64,000 nt of DNA from Echinarachnius parma (lineage: Eukaryota > Echinodermata > Echinoidea > Clypeasteroida > Echinarachniidae): the NCBI GenBank assembly GCA_037951105.1, contig JBAMJV010000865.1, positions 1 to 64,000 on the forward strand. Direction: 5' to 3'. Each line of letters starts with the position of its first letter. Position 1 is the stretch's first letter. Made by a program: the position numbers and the translations under genes. This document shows, piece by piece, positions 36,201 through 45,200 of the stretch. The notes under the pieces were generated by a model. That model was not told where the DNA came from, did no database searches, and saw nothing but the letters and a program-made list of their open reading frames with translations.

Positions 36201-39200
36201 TTTTGGCTCCCCCATAGAGTTGATACAGGGCTCACCAGGTTCCTGTAGGCAATGGATAAACTTGTTCCCTACTAGATTTTGCCTCCCCCATAGAGTTGAT
36301 ACAGGGCTCACCAGGTTCCTGTAGGCAATGGATAAACTTGTTCCCTACTAGATTTGTCCTCCCCCATAGAGTTGATACAGGGCTCACCAGGTTCCTGTAG
36401 GCAATGGATAAACTTGTTCCCTACTAGATTTTTCCTCCCCCATAGAGTTGATACAGGGCCCACCAGGTTCCCGTAGGTGATGGGTGAATAGCATTGGAAA
36501 TATTACCTTGTCGGTTGGGGAGGACCCCTGCATTCTATTGGCTCCTGCGACTGGCTGGTCACTGTCGGCGATAGGGGTGCTATGGCGAGGGGTTCTATCT
36601 GGCCGCTGCTGACCCTTCTTCCTAAGAGCGCTGGGGGTTGCGCTGAGAGGCCTCAGGAGGGCTCCATCCTTTGGCATACTCAGATGAAATCCTGGTAAAC
36701 AAAAGAGGAACGCATTGCAAAATAAAAAAAATAAAAAAAAGGGGGGAACCAAACAGTGGCATTTTCCTCACTTTTACTGATAAGTACATAATTCCTGTTA
36801 CTTCTAGATGTGTATTTCATCTTGGGTATCACTAACAATGGATATAATCAATGTTTTCGAGATTATTAACATCAGTTTTGACTGACAACTGGTCAGGAAG
36901 CTGCCATGTTTTTCCAACAGTACCGCATGTAACGTCATCTAAATATGCACTTACAAAGCGGGTTAGGTAATCACTATTGCTAAGTCTGCTGCTATGTCGA
37001 TGGTTACGTAACTAAATTTGAGCCCTGTAGGCTTGGATAGGTGAGGAGTTGTCAACCAGATTTGAATGGTGACTTATCAGCAAGGCTCGAATAGCAAAGG
37101 CCCGCTGGCCTGGGCTACTAAAACTTTTGGATGTCAAATTTTACTCTCCTGACTGGGCAACCAGATTAACAAACTTTTCTAATGTTTCTCTCTGTTAGGG
37201 GCCACACAATTCTGATTCAGGGCCAGCAAATTTGTATAAACCTCAATTTTACTTGCCCCACTGGGCCACTACGAAAAAATAGTTCTAGCATTGATGTAGG
37301 TTTGCTTAAATGCACAACAATGATTTGATCATCTACAGCATACCTGGGATAGGTGAGGAGTTGTCAACCAGATCTGAATCCCCGAGCTGCCCCATCCTCA
37401 TCCTGGTCCAGTGGTCACTGCCCTCCATGAAGACAGAATCAGCCTCCGCCCCACCTGCCTCCTCCAGGGATGCGTTCCTCTGCTCCTCCTTGGAGCGATC
37501 TGCATGCCCATCACCAGGAAGTAATAATACGGTACTCGGTCACAATAGCAGTCTTTATAGGGCACCATAATTAAGATTCAACAAGCAGTGATCCGGAGTG
37601 ATCCAGAGTGAACCGGAGGTCGCAGGAAGCCAAATTTTCTTTGCTCATTTCCATTTTAATTTACAAATACTTTGATGTATCATTTTACATAAATTCTGAT
37701 ATCCAATTCCTATACAGAGGATGTACAGTGACATTATAAGGTTCCAGCATCACTTAAAACAGAATACAGAATCACAGTATGACAGTAGAGCACAGAATAC
37801 CATGGAAACATACCTTTTACTACAAAAAAAAAAGTTATATAGATCTTTTAAATCTAGAGAAATGCTTCAATATGCATATTCAATATTGACATTGTAATAT
37901 TGAATACCTCATGTCTGAATGCCACAGATATTTATTACTTAACCCCTTCCCTCCGAGATTCTGAAATAGACTTTGTACATGGCCCACCTGGTTCCCGTAA
38001 GCAACAGGTCAACACGAATACTTCCTGATAGAACCTTTTAACTGAAAATTAGAGAACAGAGATAAGGATCTTCTAGAGAATTTAAACTAGCCGGCATACC
38101 TGAATCTTGTCTCTTGGATTTGTCTCTCCATTCATCCTGTCCTCTTCCACTTTCTACTTGTTCTTCTGATTCTGGAATCACCACTACATCATCATCTTCC
38201 TCCTCTTCATCCTCATCTCCCTCATTCGTGGCTTGCCAAGGAGTAGCTTGTCTGCGGATGAATCCCTTCTCCCGATCACGCTTTTCATTTCCGTCACCTC
38301 TCGTATCTTGATCGTCTCCAGGAACATTGGACTCCTCATCATCTACAACCATTTCTGACCTCCTTCCTCTACTTTTATCCAATGGTTCCCCAGGAACATG
38401 TTCTGACGTTGTGCCGGTTTTATTGTCAGTCAAGATTTGTTGCGATGAGGGCTTGTACGTTCTGTTGTCAGGCAAGATTTTTTGTGAAGGCTCACCAATT
38501 CTAGTCAAGATTGTTTGCGACACGGTGTTCTGTGTCCCCGGTTCTCTGTGCGCTACGCTTCGCTGTGTCTGAGTCTGTGTCTGAGAGGGGGAGAGTTGCA
38601 GGCACCAGTCCTGTGATGGTCCTACTTCTGGTCCCATCTCCAGCGCTATCTCTGGTTCTAAATCAGGCTCCACGTCTCCTCTGGTATCCACACCCACTTT
38701 CTTAGCACGCAACACATCAGCATCTTCAACAATGACTTCCAACTCAACCAAACCTGAGCAAGACTCTCTCTTGTCTCGTCTTTCCTCATGCCTTGACACT
38801 TGGTCATTCTTCTGACTTTGGACATCGATCTCTCCCCCATTCCTCTGACTACGGACTTCAGTCGTGTCTTGACCTTTGACATCAGTGCCATGCTGACCTT
38901 TGACCTCATCTACAAGAGACTCTCCCATGGCCCGCTTTGCCTGCAGTTCGGCTTCCTTGAGCAGACTGGAATGCACCACATCGCCCCTCCCAGATGAAGT
39001 TTCTGGCCTCGCCGTCATTGGACCCCTTTCCATGGGAGCACTGTGAGACTGCCCCCTTGGCCTTTCTTGCAGAATGTTTGCACCTGCAATGGGATGACCA
39101 GAATATCATTATTAACAAAAAACTTTACTTGTCCTCCCTTTTTTTCTTGTTTACTCTAGTCAATACCAGTTTCACCCCTACATTGTGCTTGTTTCATGTA

Positions 39201-42200
39201 CTGTATATATAGTGCTGTGTTTAGTTCTGTCACTTATAATTTATATCTCGATAAAGAACCTGCAAGGTGCATAATCTCGGCTCTATTTGACTTACATTTT
39301 TAACCAAATATGTGAAATACCCTTTGAATATGTGTGTGTAAATAAAGTGGTGATTTGTATTTTTAACCTGTTGACTATAGGAACTTTGTAGATACTGTAT
39401 TAACTCTATGGGGATTTCAAAATCTAGTAGGGAACATGTTAACAGGTTCTAAAACATAGTCTCTGAAGACGATCACTTTTGGTGGTATAGGCAGGTTGGC
39501 TGCGATAGACAGGTGGATAACAAGAGATGTTTGATTGAATTTGATGTCGAGTATAATTGAATAATGAAAATTGAATTGAATTAAATTTCTCACTTACTTG
39601 TAGGTCTTGACTCAGATTGCCTTGAGCTCTCTGCTGTCGACATCATCATGGGCTGCTGCTGCTGCAGTGATAGTGACTGAAATATCAAACATGTAAAAAG
39701 ACATATATGAGTAATATTCTGATACGGTACACAGGACACATACCTGCTGTCCTGGTTTATACAATTATACTTTCTTTGCATTTGGAACAAAAATAAAATT
39801 TGGGTTTGAAAACAATGATATATTTTGCTTGACCAGGCTAGTGATTGCAACTGTTAACATTGAGTTGCTCACTAAACCATTACAAACATTGAAGAGTAAT
39901 ACATTCTCGGGGAAATCTTGTTCAAATCAAAGTTTACATCTCACTAGATTCTACACTGGACTTGTTGGCGCATGTCTGTGAGTCTCATGATTCAAGTCAA
40001 GTCAACAGGCAGTCGAGTGGATGATCCAGTCACAAGTCGAGTCAATTTTTTTTTCTTCTACAAGCTAGAGACGAGTCAAATCAATACGACATGTTGAGTC
40101 ATTATAGGGGTTCAAGACGAGTCAATTTGAGTCATTACAGCAATGCTAGGAGATGCTGGAAAAAGGGCCGTAGGAGTCCACCGTGGCTGGCAGCGACTTG
40201 AGGGGTCTGAACAATCCAGGTTTTAAAATATATTCAAAGTCCTAGACTTTGACCTACCTCACTGGATGCTACACTGGACTTGGCACCTGTCAGAGAAATG
40301 CTGGAAGAGGGGTTGGAGTAGTCCACTGAGGCTGACAGGGACTTGAAGGGTCTGAAGGAATTGAGGATGTCAGCTAATTCAGGTCTTAAAATATATTCCA
40401 AGTCCTAGGCTATGATCTACCTTACTGGATTCTACACTGGACTTGTTGGCACCTGTCAGTGAGACACGAGAAGAGGGGTTGGAGGAGTCCACTGATGCTG
40501 ACAGGAACTTTAAAGGGTCTGAAGGAATTGAGGATGTCAGCCTTTAAGAAAATTCAGGTCTTAAAATGACCTACCTCACTGGATTCCACACTAGACTTGG
40601 CCCCTGTAAGTGAGACACTAGAAGAGGGGTTGGAGGAGTCCACTGAGGCCGACAGCGACTTTGGGTGCTTGGAGGAACTGTGGTCGTCGGCCAACCAGCT
40701 ATCCTCGGAAGTCCCTGCTTCTGCTTCCTGCATTTGCTGCTGCTGATTCAATTCCTGTTGCCATGCTGGTACCTGTTATTTACAAAAAATCTTTTATTAT
40801 CATTCATAATAATAATAATAATAAATAGCAATTATAGAGCGCCATGTATCTAGGTGCCCTATTCAGAGGCGCATTATTACCCTTGGTCATCAGGTACAGT
40901 TCAAACCTGCACAATTATCTTGTGCACCATCTCAACTCCCAGGGGAGCATACTAGTCCAAGCTGCCCTATAGTGTAGAGCGCTACAGGCTAATTTAACAC
41001 CCGACCAAGTACCCATTTATACTCCTGGGTAGAAAGCAGCAATGTCATATATCTATTTATTCAATCATTCATTCATTCATTCATTCATTTACTTATTTAT
41101 TTATTATTTATGTATTTATTTATTTGTTTGTTCATTTTTATTGTTTACATTCATAGTTGGATAGCTCTTAACTACTTATCTTCCAAGGGGTCAAATAAAC
41201 ATTATTTCAAACACCTTTTTTATGGTTTCAGTATCTATCCTTTTCGATCATCATGTTTTTAGCCTACCCCAGCACATTTTTTCCAGCAGTAATATCAATG
41301 GCATTAGTTTTTAAACAATAGCAAAGACATTTTAAAATATGACTGCTTTGCATAATGTGTTATTCATAATGCAAGAGATCTATCGTTCTGTGGCTTTCAA
41401 GAAATTTCTTGAATTGTCCTTGCATGCCAAAGATTTGAGAGAAGTAGACGTGAATGGCTGAATCATTAGTCATTAAGTTCTTCTACATACAAATTATACA
41501 AGATTGGTAAGTCTTTACAGGCAGGTGGTCCCTAAAGCAGGTTTGACTACTCACATCCTCACTGTTATCCGATGCTGTTGACTTGCGCTTGAGGGCCGGT
41601 TTCTTGACGACTGTGTCTGTTGTTATATCGTGCTCACTCATACTTAGGTCCATTGGTTCCTCTGTTAATAACAATTAATAAAAACAATTTTTTACAAGAG
41701 GTAAAGATCCACCTCACTTTTTGTAAAAATCCACCCATTGATTTTAAGAACTTGAAGTTACCATCCATTAGAGTTAAAACTTGGTATTACATCAAGTTTG
41801 CATTAGAGCATGGTGGCTTAGCGGTTAGAGTGTCCGCCTCATGCACGGGAGGTCCCGGGTTCGAACCCAGACCGAGTCATACCAAAGACTTTATAAATGG
41901 TACCTTCTGCCTTCTAGCCAGACGCTCGGCATTTATAGAATGGAGAAGGGAAAGTTAATCACACGAGTTACCAGAGGACTGGCCCCCTTCTGTAGACTTT
42001 AACTAAACTTGTTTGCATTAGACAGTTTGTTAACATTGGGCAAACAATCATAATAATGTACATGTAACTTACAGTCTATAAATACCACAAAAGGGAGATA
42101 CAAAAATACACGAAAAAGGCCTTCCTCAGGGGGTGTATTCTGAAAATGTGTGGAGATAAAAATTTTATCTCCCTAAAATAAAATCGCGCTAAAATTTTTA

Positions 42201-45200
42201 AAAATCGGTATTCTGAAAAAGATTTTAAGGAAACTGCTACTTAGTGATTTTAAATTCTGTTGTAAATTAGATGTTAAAATAATTTTCAGAATACCGATTT
42301 GCCTCATTTGCATAAAATTTGCATACCTTCCATGGCAACTACAATAAATTTTAGCGCTGGCTTAAAATTTGTAGTGACGTAGATAAAAAATAAAATCGCA
42401 CAGTTTCAGAATACCGATTTCCTTAAAATTTTTTTAGTGACGTAGATACAATAAATTTTAGCTTAAAATCGATTTCAGAATACACCCCCTGGAGTCGAGA
42501 TCAATGGTCTTTATAGACAGATCATAGCAGCTATAGCAGGTTTGACTGCAGTAAACATCAATATAATGACTATAGAAACTAACAATAATCTTGTGTTCGG
42601 ATAGATCAATTTCAACCCCGCTGTCTAGAAAAACACATTAGTTGACTCCCTAGGAAGTTGTCAATTTATTTATAATCCTGTCTAGATATAGACCAATGGC
42701 TTATTAAAGCCACATGTTACTGTATCATTTGGGTGGTCTTTATAGACAGGTTTGACTGCAGTCAAAATCAATGTAATGACTATACAAACTAACAATAAGC
42801 TTGTGTTCGGATAGATCAATTTCAACCCCGCTGTCTAGAAAAACACATTAGTTGACTCCCTAGGAAGTTGTCAATTTACTTATAATCCTGTCTAGATATA
42901 GACCAATGGCTTATTAAAGCCACGTGTTACTGTATCATTTGGGTGGTCTTTATAGACAGGTTTGACTGCAGTCAAAATCAATGTAATGACTATACAAACT
43001 AACAATAAGCTTGTGTTCGGATAGATCAATTTCAAGCCCACTGTTACAAAAACAACAGATTTGTTGACTCCCTAGGAAGTTGTCTATTTACCTATAATCC
43101 TGTCTAGATATAGACCAATGGCTTATTAAAGCCACATTTTTCTGTAACGTTTGGGTGGTCTTTATAGACAGGTTTGAATGTATAGTCAAACCAGTGTTTA
43201 TTGTCCAGATAAGGGAAACAAAACAGGTGACCTCTATATTCAGGTTCCAGATTACTGTTTTTCTCTGCAAGGTATCACTTTTGCTGGCCACTATAGGCAG
43301 ATTGTCTGCAAAAGACAGGTGGCCACTAAGACAGGTTTGACTGTACTTAAAGGGACTTAGTAACATTGTCCAAATCCTCAAAATAAAATTTTAATTCTAG
43401 CGGTTCCCTTATACCTTGTTGTATTCGTATTAACAATAAAATCATGGGACAGGTTTCGGTTTTTCAAATTTCCCTTTCGTTACAAAGATATGTATGATTG
43501 AAGTATTCAGATAAGAAAAACTCCGGGCGAGTTTTTCTTCTGTGTACAAAGTGAGTGCAGTGAGTTACTGAATATCACTTTGCATTTTTGCTCATTACTT
43601 GGCCATACACTGTCCATTTGACTTGAAATTTTCACACAATACCCTGTGGACATATGAGATAACAACAATATACATTGCACCAACCATTCATCACTTTTTG
43701 AACATGTCAACAAAGTTACTAGATCCCTTTAAAGGGGACCATCACGCAAAGAAAAACACGCAAAGAAAAACACAGGCTTATAGCAATTTGTCTACATTGC
43801 TTCCCTACATTGCTCCTTTGAACTCGCCTATCCTATTCATCCGATCCTGCAACTTCACTTTCTTTGTCCTAATCCTCTCCTCCCATCCCCTACACTCATA
43901 ATCCCCTCTATTGTTCCTCCCACCCCAGTGCACTCCCACACCTCATCAACTGTCTTTTGTTCACATGTCTCTTTCCATTTCTTGATTTATTTCTTTGATC
44001 CTCCCTACCTCTATTCTTCTCTAAGCCTTACACTCTCATCACTTTTTCTTTGAATGCAGCCACTTAAGGACCCTCCCATGCCTGTTTGACCTGATTGGTC
44101 AAGCAGTCCTGACACCCACCCACTCACAGTTGCTTTCATTGTTTTGTGTCTCCGCCTCCTTTCCTCTTTCCAGCCCCCCTTCCATACATGTGTTTATGTT
44201 GGTATATATTCTGTGTTTTTTCTGTAGTAACTGTCATTTGTGCCCTGACGAAGATTCTGCTAGGATCGAAAGCTAGGCTGTATACGACTCTCATTGTTTG
44301 ATATTAAATAGATATCCAACACTTTGCAAAGAGTTGTGTAATTCATAAACAATACAATGAATTACCAACACTTATGGAAGCCTCATGGTTTTGTCTGCGA
44401 GTGCGCCAAATATACACGAGTACATTTGGAGACAATAGAACCACAGAAGATGCATACGACCTAGACAGTAGTCTTCTGTTGACTCATGAATATAAACTTT
44501 AGTATGTTAATGATTTTTCCAATTATATCATTTGTCTGGAAACCTATTTTTCTGAATTAGTTGGAGGAATGGACTATCAAAACTAACCTTTCATGTTGAG
44601 AATATTATTTGTGGGTGTTGGTTCCCTGTAATCGTACCTTTACTGGTGTCTGGCCCCGAGGGGGTGCTGGGGATGATGACAGGGGCGGGGCCATAGGCCT
44701 CTGGGGAGGGGTAGAGGACATTGATGGAGCTGCCAGACCCTGAGGTGCTCGTTTCGCTGGCATATATCCCGGTCAGGCGCAGGCAACTTATGGACTCAGA
44801 GGGGGTGCATATCAGCCGTGAGGAATCCTTGGCTGATGCATAAGAACCATCTGTAGGATGAGATAAAATTGGCATCAACTACCATCCGGAAGGATAGAAG
44901 GTAGTTCCTTTGCATTGTGTGCGCCCACAAGGTTGCCTGGCTGGAATGCTCCCCAGGGAACTTTGTGTGCTGGATTGATTGCGGAATGCATCCGATGACC
45001 GGGGTAATAATATAATTCATTGTAAAGTGCTTAGAGATGATTATCAATCGTGATAGGCGCTATATAAATTGAGTATATTATTATTATTATCTGGCTGATG
45101 CATCATTTTCACTGTTACGATTGTTAGATGCATTGTGATTGTGTTTTATTGAAGATATTTTTCTGTGCATACTAGTTACATAAAATTACAGAAAGCAATA

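Noticed and set aside
35725-36490. CRISPR-like array
   Set aside because: The 76-bp units are repeated end to end without unique spacers, and the genome is animal; it is a minisatellite.
41810-41885. A tRNA gene with CAT anticodon
   Set aside because: A and B boxes are good, but the acceptor and T stems do not pair properly and a SINE tail follows.
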